Below, in pieces: positions 1 through 8,888 of a stretch of 64,000 nt of DNA; within the stretch, counting starts at the first letter, position 1; every line of letters begins with the position of its first letter. Position numbers and translations under genes: made by a program. A model generated the notes under the pieces. That model had not been told where the DNA came from, searched no databases, and was given only the letters and a program-made list of their open reading frames with translations. Source of the stretch: Geobacillus thermocatenulatus (GTDB lineage Bacteria > Bacillota > Bacilli > Bacillales > Anoxybacillaceae); NCBI RefSeq assembly GCF_002217655.1, contig NZ_NEWK01000001.1:72001-136000 (forward strand), in the 5' to 3' direction.

Positions 1-710
1 GCAATGGCGTCTTTCACCAGCCGGCCTTTCGCCAGTTCAGCGGCGATGGCGGCTGAGAATGTGCAGCCGGCGCCATGCGTATACGTCGTGTCAATCCGTT
101 CCGACTCAAGCAGCTCGAACGTTTTGCCGTCATAAAGGACGTCAACTGCATAGTCGTGCGGAATTTTCCGCCCGCCTTTGACGATCACATATTGAGCTCC
201 GAGCTCATGAATGCGCCCGGCCGCTTCTTTCATGTCTTCAACCGTTTCAATGCGCGGCAGGCCGGCTAGCTGCGCCGCCTCAAACAAGTTCGGCGTCACG
301 ACGGTTGCTTTGGGCACAAGCGTTTCCCGGTAGCACACCGTATTTTCCGGGTGGAGCGGCTCATCTGTCCCTTTGCACACCATAACCGGATCGACGACCG
401 CATTTTTCAAACCATGTTTTTCAATCATCCGCGCGGTCAGTTCAATGATGTCCGTCGTCGGCAGCATCCCCGTTTTGAAGGCGTCGATGCCAACGCCGAC
501 GATGATCGTCTCAAGCTGGGCTTCGATCGTCGCGAGGTCGACAGGAAACACTTGATGCGCCCAACGGTTGTGCGGATCCATGGCGACGATCGTCGTGATC
601 GCCGTCATGCCGTATACGCCAAGCTCTTGGAATGTTTTCAAGTCCGCCTGCAGCCCGGCGCCGCCGCTGCTGTCCGAGCCAGCGATCGTTAATGCTTTGG
701 GCATCGTCAT
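1..710 (-). CDS. pdxK: Pyridoxine/hydroxymethylpyrimidine kinase, 3' end outside window
   Basis: PfkB-like kinase of the ThiD/PdxK family. It phosphorylates pyridoxine-type vitamers and/or hydroxymethylpyrimidine (phosphate) in B6 and thiamine metabolism, in the cytoplasm. The N-terminus reads MTMPKALTIAGSDSSGGAG, the typical family start, followed by QADLKTF. DPVMVCKG appears mid-protein and the ATP/anion-hole motif THGAGCTFS lies near the window edge. About 236 codons are present; the family is about 270 residues, so only the C-terminal end is missing. The start at 710 is preferred over the ATG at 716 because AGGAG then lies 8 nt upstream. The gene corresponds to B. subtilis ywdB (pdxK), which lies in the same chromosomal neighbourhood. 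Which substrate dominates cannot be told from sequence. Confidence 0.9.
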   Translation of the reverse strand, partial: MTMPKALTIAGSDSSGGAGLQADLKTFQELGVYGMTAITTIVAMDPHNRWAHQVFPVDLATIEAQLETIIVGVGIDAFKTGMLPTTDIIELTARMIEKHGLKNAVVDPVMVCKGTDEPLHPENTVCYRETLVPKATVVTPNLFEAAQLAGLPRIETVEDMKEAAGRIHELGAQYVIVKGGRKIPHDYAVDVLYDGKTFELLESERIDTTYTHGAGCTFSAAIAAELAKGRLVKDAI

Positions 711-755
711 TGTCATCACTCCTTTGTTCCACAAGATGATATCATGAAGCCGCCC

Positions 756-1355
756 TCAAGGACGAAATAGTTGTTCCACATCAACAGAAAAGCCATCCAG
801 CACACGTGAACAGGCCATGCCGGTTTCTTTCCAGACACCGGCCTGTTCATATTGTCCATCGTCATTGAGCGAGTAGACTTGCACAACAGAGTGCATCGGG
901 TTCACGATCCAATATTCACGGACTCCGTATTGCATATATAGGTTCAATTTGAACACGAGATCATACGCCTGGTTGGAAGGACTTAAAATTTCCATGATCA
1001 ACGTTGGGACGCCGACAAATTTGCTGTCTGTTAATCCGCTTCGATCGCAGATCACAGTTAAATCAGGGACGACAATTTTCTTGCCTTCGATTCGTTCGTT
1101 CTTTAGTTCGATATCAAAAGGGGCATGAAACACTTCGCACGGCTTTCCTTCTAAAAAATGGAACAGTTGGACGTGCAGCCGTCCCGATAGGCGTTGGTGC
1201 TGGGTCGAAGGGGAGGGAGACATCAACACAGCGCCATCAATATATTCTAAAATACGATCGGTTGTTTCCCGCATGCGATAAAATTCTTCAAGCGATACCG
1301 CCTGTTTTCCCGGAACGTTCACGAAATCACCTTCTTTCCAGGTTTCTATTTTCAT
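756..1355 (-). CDS. Uma2-family (DUF820) putative restriction endonuclease
   Basis: A 199-residue member of the Uma2/DUF820 family, which has the PD-(D/E)XK nuclease fold. The core is visible: VPDLTVICD, then IMEILSPSN and the AYDLVFKLNLYMQYGVREYW segment that follows the catalytic strand in this family. The biological role of Uma2 proteins is unsettled; they are abundant in some lineages and are often linked to mobile DNA. The start at 1355 (MKIETWKEGDF) is chosen because the longer GTG reading frame (to 1433) runs into what looks like an insertion-sequence end, although no good ribosome binding site precedes either start. It stands alone between pdxK and ald. Confidence 0.75.
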   Translation of the reverse strand: MKIETWKEGDFVNVPGKQAVSLEEFYRMRETTDRILEYIDGAVLMSPSPSTQHQRLSGRLHVQLFHFLEGKPCEVFHAPFDIELKNERIEGKKIVVPDLTVICDRSGLTDSKFVGVPTLIMEILSPSNQAYDLVFKLNLYMQYGVREYWIVNPMHSVVQVYSLNDDGQYEQAGVWKETGMACSRVLDGFSVDVEQLFRP

Positions 1356-1405
1356 TATACACTGGCCGCTTTGCCGAACGAAAATGATTTGGCATAACGC
1401 AATGG

Positions 1406-1449
1406 GTGACATACTCCCGCCGCCTACGCTCACTTGTAGAAATGGCGGC
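1406..1449 (-). mobile_element. Possible orphan IS200/IS605-type right end
   Basis: On the minus strand a GCCGCC/GGCGGC stem encloses CTACAAGTGAGCGTA and is followed by GGGAGTATGTCAC. This layout (GC-rich stem, loop ending GCGTA, then a short tail ending TCAC) matches the right ends of IS200/IS605/IS1341-type elements in Geobacillus and resembles the better-preserved copy near 12.87-12.915 kb. No tnpA or tnpB is present; it is a relic if real. Confidence 0.4.
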
Positions 1450-1465
1450 CTTGTCGGTTTAGGAC

Positions 1466-1498
1466 GATAAAAAAAGCCGCCCGCTATGAGCGGGCGAT
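1466..1498 (-). terminator. Rho-independent terminator of ald
   Basis: Read on the minus strand, CGCCCGCT and AGCGGGCG form an 8-bp stem with a 3-nt loop (1478-1496), followed by a run of T residues. It lies about 65 nt past the ald stop codon. Confidence 0.85.
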
Positions 1499-1562
1499 CA
1501 TGGCAATGGACAATGATGAACAGGCGGCCGGCAGCGCGCGTTGTCGGTCGTGTCCCTCATGG

Positions 1563-2696
1563 TTAGTTGGCGGCCAACGTTTTCCCGAGCGCTTCGCGGG
1601 CCGGGACGTAGCGGTAGCCGAGGTCGCGGGCGACGGCTTCGTACGTGATTTCGCCGTTGGCGACGTTGACGCCAAGCTCAAGCGCTGGGGTGTCTGTAAT
1701 GGCTTGGATGACGCCTTTGTTGGCGATTTGCAAGGCGTATGGCATCGTGACGTTCGTCAAGGCGATCGTCGAGGTGCGCGGAACGGCTCCAGGCATGTTG
1801 GCGACCGCATAATGGACGACGCCGTGTTTGACATACGTCGGGTCGTCGTGCGTCGTGACGTGGTCGCTTGTCTCGACGATGCCCCCTTGGTCGATGGCGA
1901 CATCGACGATGACCGAACCCGGTTTCATCGCTTTCACCATGTCCTCGGTGACGAGTTTCGGCGCCCGCGCTCCCGGGATGAGGACGGCGCCGATGACAAG
2001 GTCGGCTTCTGCGACTGCTTCGGCGATGTTCATTGGGTTGGACATGAGCGTCGTAATTTGGTTGCCGAAAATGTCGTCAAGCTCGCGCAGGCGATCCGCG
2101 TTCAAGTCGATAATCGTGACATCTGCCCCGAGGCCGACCGCGACTTTCGCTGCGTTCGTGCCGACGACCCCGCCGCCGATGATCGTCACTTTGCCGCGGG
2201 CGACGCCAGGGACGCCGCCAAGCAAAATGCCTTTGCCGCCGTACGGCTTTTCCAAAAATTGCGCCCCGATTTGCGCCGCCATCCGTCCGGCGACTTCGCT
2301 CATCGGCGTCAACAGCGGCAGCGTGCGGCCGACTTGCACGGTTTCATAGGCGATAGCGATAACGCCGCTTTCTTTTAAGGCGCGCGTCAACTCCGGGTCG
2401 GCGGCCAAATGCAAATAGGTGAACAAAATGAGACCTGGGCGGAAATAGCCGTATTCGCTTGGCAGCGGCTCTTTCACTTTCATCACCATATCGGCTTGCG
2501 CCCACACATCTTCCGCCCGCTCGATGATTTGTGCTCCGGCGCGGGCGTAATCGCTGTCGTTGAAACCGCTTCCAACCCCTGCCTCTTTCTCAATGAGCAC
2601 CGTATGTCCTGCCTGAACGAATGACAAAACGCCAGCCGGCGTAATGGCGACACGGTTTTCGTTATTTTTGATTTCCTTTGGCACTCCAATGATCAT
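1563..2696 (-). CDS. ald: Alanine dehydrogenase
   Basis: NAD-dependent L-alanine dehydrogenase: oxidative deamination of L-alanine to pyruvate and ammonia, used in alanine catabolism and during sporulation; cytoplasmic hexamer. The 377-residue protein matches the family in length. It opens [20 protein letters not shown]. The catalytic pair Lys75 (MKVKEP) and His96 (TYLHLAAD) fall at the expected positions. The NAD-binding glycine motif [13 protein letters not shown] lies near residue 173 and the IDQGG active-site loop near 270. It is followed by its own terminator. The gene upstream on the same strand is a PucR-type regulator like B. subtilis AdeR, which activates ald, so that gene is the likely regulator. 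Confidence 0.97.
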   Translation of the reverse strand: MIIGVPKEIKNNENRVAITPAGVLSFVQAGHTVLIEKEAGVGSGFNDSDYARAGAQIIERAEDVWAQADMVMKVKEPLPSEYGYFRPGLILFTYLHLAADPELTRALKESGVIAIAYETVQVGRTLPLLTPMSEVAGRMAAQIGAQFLEKPYGGKGILLGGVPGVARGKVTIIGGGVVGTNAAKVAVGLGADVTIIDLNADRLRELDDIFGNQITTLMSNPMNIAEAVAEADLVIGAVLIPGARAPKLVTEDMVKAMKPGSVIVDVAIDQGGIVETSDHVTTHDDPTYVKHGVVHYAVANMPGAVPRTSTIALTNVTMPYALQIANKGVIQAITDTPALELGVNVANGEITYEAVARDLGYRYVPAREALGKTLAAN

Positions 2697-2813
2697 GAAT
2701 ATGGTTCCTCCTCATCAAAAGTGGCCTTACTTATAGTATAAAAGAGACGGAACGGGCCGGGCATTGTTCAAAAAAGAGAAAGAAGCGCCCGGTTTTTGTG
2801 GATTTCCACAAAT

Positions 2814-4049
2814 TCAACCGCGCGCTTCGTATTTCGCTAATTTAATATCAATGTATAATTTGATTTTTTGATTCATGTCATTGAGATCAAGCTCGGCAAT
2901 GTCGGCAATCCGCTTGAGCCGATAAGCAAGTGTGTTCGGGTGAACGTTGAGGACGTCGGCGGTTTCTTGCACATTTTCGTTATGGTCAAAAAACGTTTCA
3001 AACGTTTTCACCAAGTCGCTGTGATGTTTGCGGTCATAGGCTTGCAATTTCTCGAGCGCCAGGTTGGTCCAGTCTCCTTGCCGTTTTTTTTCAAGCAAAA
3101 AGTCGAAAAACTGGTAAATGCCAAGCTGGGCATAGCCGTAGACGCCGTTGATGTCATCCCCAAGCTTCTCCTTCAACGCCAGCACGGCGAGCGCTTCGCG
3201 GTAGCTTTTTTCAATGAGGCGATAGACGCTGTACACGCCGCCAAACCCGCACTGCACATCGTGGATGTGAAATCGTTCTTTCATTTTGGCGGCGAACGAT
3301 TCGATGAACGCATTCAGCTCTTTCAGCGGCTGATCAGTTTTGGGCGCCCCAAGCAAAATCACATCGCGGCCGTCGGTCGTATAAAGAAGGAGCGGGAGTT
3401 GTTGGGTTGTTTGCAGCAGGTAGGAAATTTGCCGCTCCATTTCAGCGGTCAAATCGGCGGCAAAGCGAAAGACGACAATGGCAAACTGCGGCGCGGTCGG
3501 GATTTGCATGGCAGCGAGATGGGCGCGAATCTCGTCTTCAGCCGCGATATGGCTCGTCAGCAACTTCCAAAACAGCTCCTGCACCCGCTCTTCTTTTTTG
3601 TTTTTGCGCATATACAGCTGCAACACTTTGTTTTTCGCTGCCTTGGCGGCGAGCTTGAGCCATTCCATCTCCTCAGGCGACAGCGTCCGGTTCGTTTCCA
3701 GCACCCAGATGAAACCGATCACCTCATCGTTTTTCCAGATCGAGACAGCGACGCGGCTGCCGAGGCCGACGTCATGAATCGGCGGCACGCGCACCGGCTC
3801 GCGGCTTTTGAGCAGCGCCGGGATGGCGCCTTGTTTCCATAAGCTGTTGATCACTTTTTCCGGGACGCGCCGGCTGATGATCGTCGCCGTCCGCGCCGGA
3901 TCGGTGTAATCGTCATGAGCGCTGTAGGCGATGAGCCGATGATTGGCGTCTTCGATCGTCACCGGGCATTTCAGCACGTCGCTGACGCGGTCGGCAAACT
4001 CTTCAAGGCTGTCAAATTCGCCGCGGAACGGGTCGGTATAGTGAGACAT
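2814..4049 (-). CDS. adeR: PucR/CdaR-family transcriptional activator of alanine dehydrogenase
   Basis: Cytoplasmic DNA-binding regulator of 411 residues. The N-terminal half is GAF-like (residues about 15-130, with VAVSIWKNDEVIGFIWVLE), followed by a GGDEF-like CdaR region and a C-terminal PucR-type helix-turn-helix: VQETADVLNVHPNTLAYRLKRI. This architecture and the position directly upstream of ald match AdeR, the known activator of ald in B. subtilis. The ATG at 4049 is chosen because GGGGGA lies 7 nt upstream; a GTG 16 codons earlier is possible but lacks a binding site. The inducer (probably alanine-related) is inferred from context only. Confidence 0.85.
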   Translation of the reverse strand: MSHYTDPFRGEFDSLEEFADRVSDVLKCPVTIEDANHRLIAYSAHDDYTDPARTATIISRRVPEKVINSLWKQGAIPALLKSREPVRVPPIHDVGLGSRVAVSIWKNDEVIGFIWVLETNRTLSPEEMEWLKLAAKAAKNKVLQLYMRKNKKEERVQELFWKLLTSHIAAEDEIRAHLAAMQIPTAPQFAIVVFRFAADLTAEMERQISYLLQTTQQLPLLLYTTDGRDVILLGAPKTDQPLKELNAFIESFAAKMKERFHIHDVQCGFGGVYSVYRLIEKSYREALAVLALKEKLGDDINGVYGYAQLGIYQFFDFLLEKKRQGDWTNLALEKLQAYDRKHHSDLVKTFETFFDHNENVQETADVLNVHPNTLAYRLKRIADIAELDLNDMNQKIKLYIDIKLAKYEARG

Positions 4050-4203
4050 ATTTGTTTCCCCCGCATCGTTCATCAGATTGTAGTTTGATTTTACCACAAA
4101 TAAGGGCTGCCATCGTGTATTCTATAATAGATGGAGAGGATTAGGTGCGCTTTCTGTCGAACATATAAGGATAAGGAAATGTTTCATCAGGGAGGAGACT
4201 GTT

Positions 4204-5265
4204 GTGAAAAAATGGGAAATCGCCGTCATCCCTGGCGACGGCATCGGCAAGGAAGTTGTACCAGCGGCGTTGGATGTGTTGAAAGCGGTTGCGGACGTCC
4301 ATGGAGGGATTTCTTTTTCTTTCACTGAATTTCCATGGAGCTGCGACTATTATATGGAGCATGGAAAAATGATGCCGGATGATGGGCTTGAGACGTTGCG
4401 GAACTTTGACGCCATTTTCCTTGGAGCGGTCGGCAATCCGAAGCTTGTCCCTGACCATATTTCATTGTGGGGATTGCTTCTGAAAATCCGCCGCGAATTT
4501 GAACAAGTGATCAACATTCGCCCGGCGAAATATTTTCGCGGATTGTCGTCGCCGCTTGCCGAACCGCGCGAGTTTGATTTCATCGTCGTCCGCGAAAACA
4601 GCGAAGGGGAATACAGTGAAATCGGCGGGCGCATCCACCGCGGAGAAGACGAAATCGCCATTCAAAACGCTGTCTTTACCCGCAAAGGGACGGAGCGGGC
4701 GATGCGCTATGCATTCGAACTGGCGCGGAAGCGGAAACGGCATGTGACGAGCGCGACGAAATCGAACGGCATTTTCCATACGATGCCGTTTTGGGATGAA
4801 GTGTTCGCCGACGTCAAGCGCGACTACCCGGATGTCGCGACCGCGTCGTACCATATTGACGCGTTGGCCGCCTTTTTCGTGACAAGGCCGCATACGTTTG
4901 ACGTCGTTGTCGCGAGCAACTTGTTCGGCGACATTTTGACGGACCTTGGCGGCGCCATTATGGGCAGCATCGGCATCGCCCCCGCAGCGAACATCAACGT
5001 CAACGGCAAGTATCCGTCCATGTTTGAGCCGGTGCACGGCTCGGCGCCTGATATTTACGGTCAAGGCATCGCCAACCCGATCGGGCAAATTTGGACGGCG
5101 AAACTGATGCTTGACCATTTCGGCGAAGAAGAGATTGGCGCCCTTTTGTTGCAAACGATCGAGGATGTCGCCGCTGACGGCATCAAAACGCCGGATCTCG
5201 GCGGCACGGCGACGACGAAGGAAGTGACGGAAGAAATTTGCCGGCGGTTGCGCAAACGCGGCTGA
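4204..5265 (+). CDS. Tartrate/D-malate dehydrogenase (isopropylmalate dehydrogenase family)
   Basis: A 353-residue beta-decarboxylating dehydrogenase. The family oxidises 2-hydroxyacids such as isopropylmalate, tartrate or D-malate with NAD and Mn/Mg. Visible motifs: IPGDGIGKEVVPAALDVL at the N-terminus, RENSEGEYSEIGGR (substrate loop), VTSATKSNGI (catalytic Lys), YHIDALAAFFV, DILTDLGGAIMGSIGIAPAANIN (metal-binding Asp) and EPVHGSAPDI. The residues after the RENSEG loop and the absence of neighbouring leucine genes favour the tartrate/D-malate subgroup (TtuC/DmlA; B. subtilis YcsA) over LeuB. The GTG start has GGAGGAG upstream. Exact substrate is not determined. Confidence 0.8.
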   Translation: MKKWEIAVIPGDGIGKEVVPAALDVLKAVADVHGGISFSFTEFPWSCDYYMEHGKMMPDDGLETLRNFDAIFLGAVGNPKLVPDHISLWGLLLKIRREFEQVINIRPAKYFRGLSSPLAEPREFDFIVVRENSEGEYSEIGGRIHRGEDEIAIQNAVFTRKGTERAMRYAFELARKRKRHVTSATKSNGIFHTMPFWDEVFADVKRDYPDVATASYHIDALAAFFVTRPHTFDVVVASNLFGDILTDLGGAIMGSIGIAPAANINVNGKYPSMFEPVHGSAPDIYGQGIANPIGQIWTAKLMLDHFGEEEIGALLLQTIEDVAADGIKTPDLGGTATTKEVTEEICRRLRKRG

Positions 5266-5355
5266 TGAAGACGGGTTGGGGCGGCGCGGTTGGCACTGTC
5301 CTTTTGTTTCAGTATACTTGTTGTCAGACAAATCGAATAGAAAGGATGACGCCCG

Positions 5356-5850
5356 TTGTTCAAAAAATGGTTTGGCAAGCAACAGCCAAAGGAAGAGACG
5401 ATCACCGCGCCGCTTGACGGGACGATTGTGCCGCTTGACGACGTGCCGGATCCGGTGTTTGCGCAAAACATGATGGGCGATGGCATCGCCATCGATCCAG
5501 CGGATGGGGATGTCGTCGCTCCGGTCGATGGCGAAATCATTCAGCTCTTTCCGACGAAACACGCCATCGGCTTGCGTTCGGAAGCGGGTGTGGAGCTGCT
5601 CATCCATGTCGGCATCGACACCGTGTCGATGAATGGGGAAGGATTCACCGCCTATGTCAAAGCCGGCGACCGAGTGAAACGGGGCGATCGGCTTCTTTCT
5701 GTCGACTTGCCGCTTGTGCGCGAGAAAGCGAAAAGCGCGGTGACGCCCATCATCATTACGAACGGGGATGCCCTCAAAAGCCTTGAGAGAAAGGCCGAGG
5801 CATCAGCCAAAAAAGGCGAGACGGTCTTATTTCATGTGAAAATGAAATAA
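5356..5850 (+). CDS. Lone glucose-type PTS IIA component
   Basis: Cytoplasmic EIIA-Glc phosphocarrier of 164 residues. It receives phosphate from HPr and passes it to an EIIB domain. The two active-site histidines are His69 (PTKHAIGL) and His84 (LLIHVGIDTV). FTAYVKAGDRVKRGD and the C-terminal DLP..REKAKSAVTPIII complete the fold. The start is TTG at 5356, preceded by GAAAGGATG. No IIBC gene is adjacent, so it probably serves transporters encoded elsewhere, as proposed for lone IIA proteins such as B. subtilis YpqE. Its codon use is GC-rich and core-like, unlike the AT-rich PTS genes that follow. Confidence 0.88.
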   Translation: MFKKWFGKQQPKEETITAPLDGTIVPLDDVPDPVFAQNMMGDGIAIDPADGDVVAPVDGEIIQLFPTKHAIGLRSEAGVELLIHVGIDTVSMNGEGFTAYVKAGDRVKRGDRLLSVDLPLVREKAKSAVTPIIITNGDALKSLERKAEASAKKGETVLFHVKMK

Positions 5851-5869
5851 GGGTGGGGAGGGGAAGGAT

Positions 5870-7819
5870 ATGTTTACAAAACGTCAAAAAGCAATCCTAT
5901 CGTTTTTAGTTCAGAATAAAGATCCCATTCCAGCTGATTGGATGGCAAAGCAATTAGGAGTAAGCGATCGCACAGTTCGAGATGAATTAAAAGAACTCCG
6001 AATGCAAAGTCATATACTTGGTGCCACAATTGAATCTATAAGAGGAAAAGGGTACAAACTGGAGATTCAAGATGTCGAACGATTTCAGAAAATGGGGCTT
6101 CTTTGTGATAAAAAAAACCTCCATGTTGAAAATCAAACCTATCTTTTGGAACAAAATGATCGTGTTATATATATACTAAAAAAATTTTTGTTAGAGAAAA
6201 GGCCGATTAAGTTGGAAAGCTTAGAGGAAGAGCTATTTGTATCGAAGCCCACTATTCAGAGCGATCTAAAAATAGTGCGTGAAATTTTGCAAAAGTACAA
6301 ACTAAAATTAACGGTTCGTCCTCGTCATGGTATGGTTGTAGAAGGAGAAGAGTACATGAAGAGGCTTTGCCTCTCCAATTATATTCTTCATCGTCATCAT
6401 GATCATAATGGCGGTACAAAAATTGCTTTTTTCGAAAATGAGGATGTTTTTGATCGGAATTTATTGACCGATATTAAGGAGATCATTATTAAAAAGGTAA
6501 ATGAGTATAACATTGAGATATCAGATATTGCTCTTGAAAACTTGACCATTCACATTTCCATTGCTTGTAAACGAATCCAAGAGGGGTTTATCATTGGAGA
6601 TATTCAACATAATATGAATCGAAAGTATCCGCTTGAACATCTTGTTGCTACTGAAATCATAAAAGAAGTAGAACATCTAACAGGCTTAACTTTTCCTGAG
6701 GCTGAAATCAACTATGTTATCGTGCATTTGCTGGGAACTAAGCTTATACAACAAGAGATGCTGAAAGAGTTTAGTGAATATGATGAAGTGAAATCCATTG
6801 TTCAATGTATGTTGAAGCAACTGAAGGATAAACTAGGCTGGGATTTTTCAGATGATACAGAATTGATCCAAGGATTAACATTGCATATTCGTCCTGCAAT
6901 GAATAGATTACGGTACAAGATGAATATAAGGAATCCACTTCTAGATGAAGTGAAGACAAAGTATACAAGCGCGTTTGAAGGGGCCGTTATCGCTAGCAAA
7001 TGTATTTCGGATTATCTAGGTATGGAAGTCGGGGAACATGAAATAGCGTATATTGCCCTGCACATAGGTGTCGCTTTGGAAAAACGCAAAAAAAATGAGA
7101 AGAGAAAGTTGAGAGTGATGATTGTATGCGCGTCCGGCGTTGGCAGTGCCAAATTGCTTTTTTATCGTTTGCAAAGAATATTTGGCGATGAAATCAAAAT
7201 TGTCTCTTCTACAAACTACTACCAGTTGCGAGATTGGGATTTATCTGCCATTGACCTTATTATCAGCACAATTCCTATTCAAGAGAATATAGGGGTTCCT
7301 GTTCAGGTAGTGAGTCCACTGTTAAATGAACAAGATGTTGAAGAGATTCGCCAAAGATTGTTGGATAGGAAAGTAGGGGAGAAGGAAAATTACTTAGATG
7401 AATCTAGAGTGTTTATTCACAAAGATTTTGAAGATAAGGAGAGCGTTATACGCTTTATATGTCAGGAATTATATAAACAAGGTCTTGTTTCTGAATATTA
7501 TGTAAATTATGTGCTTGAAAGAGAATCATTGGCTCCAACCAACTTTGGGAATCTTGTGGCGATTCCACATCCTTTAATTCCTGAAACTGAGGAAACGTTT
7601 TGGGCGATGTGCACTCTAAAACGACCTATTGAATGGCATGGGGACCAAAAGGTTCAAGTTGTTTGCCTGCTGAATATTAAAAAAGGTCCTACGGGCAATT
7701 TAGAAAAAATGTATCAAAAGTTGCTGGATATATTAGAGGATAAGACCATTGTGCGGAAAATAGTTAAAAGCCAATCCCCTAAAGAAATAATTGAAATTAT
7801 TAACTCGATGAAGAGATAG
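5870..7819 (+). CDS. LicR/BglG-type PTS-controlled transcriptional activator
   Basis: A 649-residue multidomain activator. Domains in order: N-terminal HTH (residues 1-60, KQLGVSDRTVRDELKEL), second HTH (about 95-150, LEEELFVSKPTIQSDLKIV), PRD1 and PRD2 (about 190-400, with HISIACKR and AYIALHIGVALE), an EIIB-like domain with Cys420 in VCASGVGSAKLL, and an EIIA-like domain with His567 in VAIPHPL. In LicR of B. subtilis (same size and layout) the PTS components control activity by phosphorylation, and it activates an oligo-beta-glucoside operon. The PTS genes downstream are the evident targets. It is markedly AT-rich compared with the genes to its left. Confidence 0.9.
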   Translation: MFTKRQKAILSFLVQNKDPIPADWMAKQLGVSDRTVRDELKELRMQSHILGATIESIRGKGYKLEIQDVERFQKMGLLCDKKNLHVENQTYLLEQNDRVIYILKKFLLEKRPIKLESLEEELFVSKPTIQSDLKIVREILQKYKLKLTVRPRHGMVVEGEEYMKRLCLSNYILHRHHDHNGGTKIAFFENEDVFDRNLLTDIKEIIIKKVNEYNIEISDIALENLTIHISIACKRIQEGFIIGDIQHNMNRKYPLEHLVATEIIKEVEHLTGLTFPEAEINYVIVHLLGTKLIQQEMLKEFSEYDEVKSIVQCMLKQLKDKLGWDFSDDTELIQGLTLHIRPAMNRLRYKMNIRNPLLDEVKTKYTSAFEGAVIASKCISDYLGMEVGEHEIAYIALHIGVALEKRKKNEKRKLRVMIVCASGVGSAKLLFYRLQRIFGDEIKIVSSTNYYQLRDWDLSAIDLIISTIPIQENIGVPVQVVSPLLNEQDVEEIRQRLLDRKVGEKENYLDESRVFIHKDFEDKESVIRFICQELYKQGLVSEYYVNYVLERESLAPTNFGNLVAIPHPLIPETEETFWAMCTLKRPIEWHGDQKVQVVCLLNIKKGPTGNLEKMYQKLLDILEDKTIVRKIVKSQSPKEIIEIINSMKR

Positions 7820-7845
7820 ATAAATGAATTTGGATTTATTTTAGA

Positions 7846-7886
7846 AAGGCGCTTCAAAGATCCTTCGTGAAGTGCTTTTTTTGTTG
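7846..7886 (+). terminator. Terminator after the LicR-like gene
   Basis: GCGCTTC and GAAGTGC (one G-T pair) form a hairpin over a loop of about 13 nt and are followed by seven T residues. It separates regulator transcription from the IIA gene. Confidence 0.75.
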
Positions 7887-7904
7887 TTGAAAAATGAATT
7901 AGGG

Positions 7905-8010
7905 GGTTGGTGAAAAATGGAGCATCGAGCGCAAATCAACGGCATCGGCTCAGAGCCCAAGTCCATTTGGAAAAGTTTCTCTAATTGAAAAATAAGCGGA
8001 GGCCTCAGCC
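7905..8010 (+). repeat. Degenerate copy (D) of the GGCTGGTGAAAAA MITE
   Basis: Starts GGTTGGTGAAAAATGG and contains AAGTTTCTCTAATTGAAAAATAAGC, here interrupted: AAGTTTCTCTAATT then GAAAAATAAGC. It shares these blocks with the copies at 19.6, 23.9 and 50.2 kb. The right end is truncated (only CAGCC remains). Lies between the regulator and the IIA gene. Confidence 0.55.
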
Positions 8011-8065
8011 TTTTTATTAGGTATACAACATTTCCGTTGAGCAACGGAAAAACTTATTCTTAAAA

Positions 8066-8081
8066 TTAAAACGCTTTCAAA
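8066..8081 (-). promoter_or_regulatory. Candidate cre (CcpA) operator of the beta-glucoside PTS operon
   Basis: Minus-strand TGAAAGCGTTTTAA matches the cre consensus TGWAANCGNTNWCA with one mismatch. It lies 130-145 bp before the IIA start, beside a TATAAA-like box at about 8085. Catabolite repression of such operons by CcpA is well established; binding here is inferred. Confidence 0.5.
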
Positions 8082-8211
8082 TTAGTATAAAGTCATAAAG
8101 GAATTTGCATAATGAAGAGAAAAAATGACTTGAGGTGATGAAGGGGGGTCTCTATGTTCCGTTTCCATTAGAATTTAGAGGGAAGAAAAATCAACAATAA
8201 GGAGGATTAAG

Positions 8212-8526
8212 GTGATTCAAGTGAATTTAGAGGAAATTAGTTTTCAAATTATTCTGCATGGTGGAAATGCAAGAAACTTAGCCATGGAGGCTATTCACCA
8301 CGCAAAGAATGGTGAATTTACCCTAGCTGAACAGAAAATCGAGGAAGCCCATGAGGAAATGAGGGAAGCTCATCGCTTTCAAACGGAGCTTATTCAGGGA
8401 GAAGCACGCGGAGAAAAAGTAGAGATTCGCATTTTGCTAGTTCATGCGCAAGATCATTTGATGAATGCCATGACTGTGATTGACTTAGCACAAGAAATGA
8501 TTGGAATTTACAAAAAAATCCTTTAA
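8212..8526 (+). CDS. PTS lactose/cellobiose-family IIA component
   Basis: A 104-residue all-helical EIIA of the lactose/cellobiose family (LicA/CelC/LacF type). It accepts phosphate from HPr at His78 in LLVHAQDHLMNAM, the conserved family site. The N-terminal FQIILHGGNARNLAMEAIHHAKNGEFTLAEQKIEEA helices are typical. The start is GTG with GGAGG 6 nt upstream. It is the first gene of a PTS operon activated, by inference, by the LicR-like protein. The order A-B-(membrane)-C-H differs from licBCAH of B. subtilis, and a 170-bp repeat separates it from the IIB gene. Confidence 0.93.
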   Translation: MIQVNLEEISFQIILHGGNARNLAMEAIHHAKNGEFTLAEQKIEEAHEEMREAHRFQTELIQGEARGEKVEIRILLVHAQDHLMNAMTVIDLAQEMIGIYKKIL

Positions 8527-8573
8527 AACAAAAAATTATGGTTATCACCAAACGTTGTACTTGGCCTTTCTAT

Positions 8574-8743
8574 CCTGAATCCGTGATAAAGACGCGTTCA
8601 AAGCTGCCAAGAAAACTTGATCAATCAACAAAATATTGCACTCGGGGTTCTTCACCTAATAGGTGAACATTCGAAATGGAGTCGAAGTCTCGACACGATT
8701 GGGTTTCCCAGCATTTTTGATACACTTCTGTCACGGATTCAGG
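8574..8743. repeat. 170-bp element bounded by 13-bp inverted repeats
   Basis: CCTGAATCCGTGA at 8574-8586 is the exact inverse of TCACGGATTCAGG at 8731-8743. The interior has no coding potential. It looks like a small non-autonomous element or an insertion-sequence remnant that landed between the IIA and IIB genes. The rest of the 8527-8888 gap shows nothing recognisable except the IIB ribosome binding site. Confidence 0.6.
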
Positions 8744-8888
8744 TTCTATATTAGTTTGTCAAGTGCTGGTTGTAATGAACGGAACAATCGCAAAGGAAAT
8801 ACTGGTTTCTAAATTTTGGGTGTTTAAAAATACCAAAGATGGTTTCCGTTTTGGATTTTCTAAAATATTTCTAGACGGGGGATCGATC

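Noticed and set aside
1356-1433. N-terminal extension of the Uma2 protein from GTG 1433
   Set aside because: The added residues are not family-like and overlap an apparent IS end.
4462-5607. 381-codon minus-strand ORF
   Set aside because: Antisense shadow of the tartrate/D-malate dehydrogenase and IIA genes; no recognisable motif.
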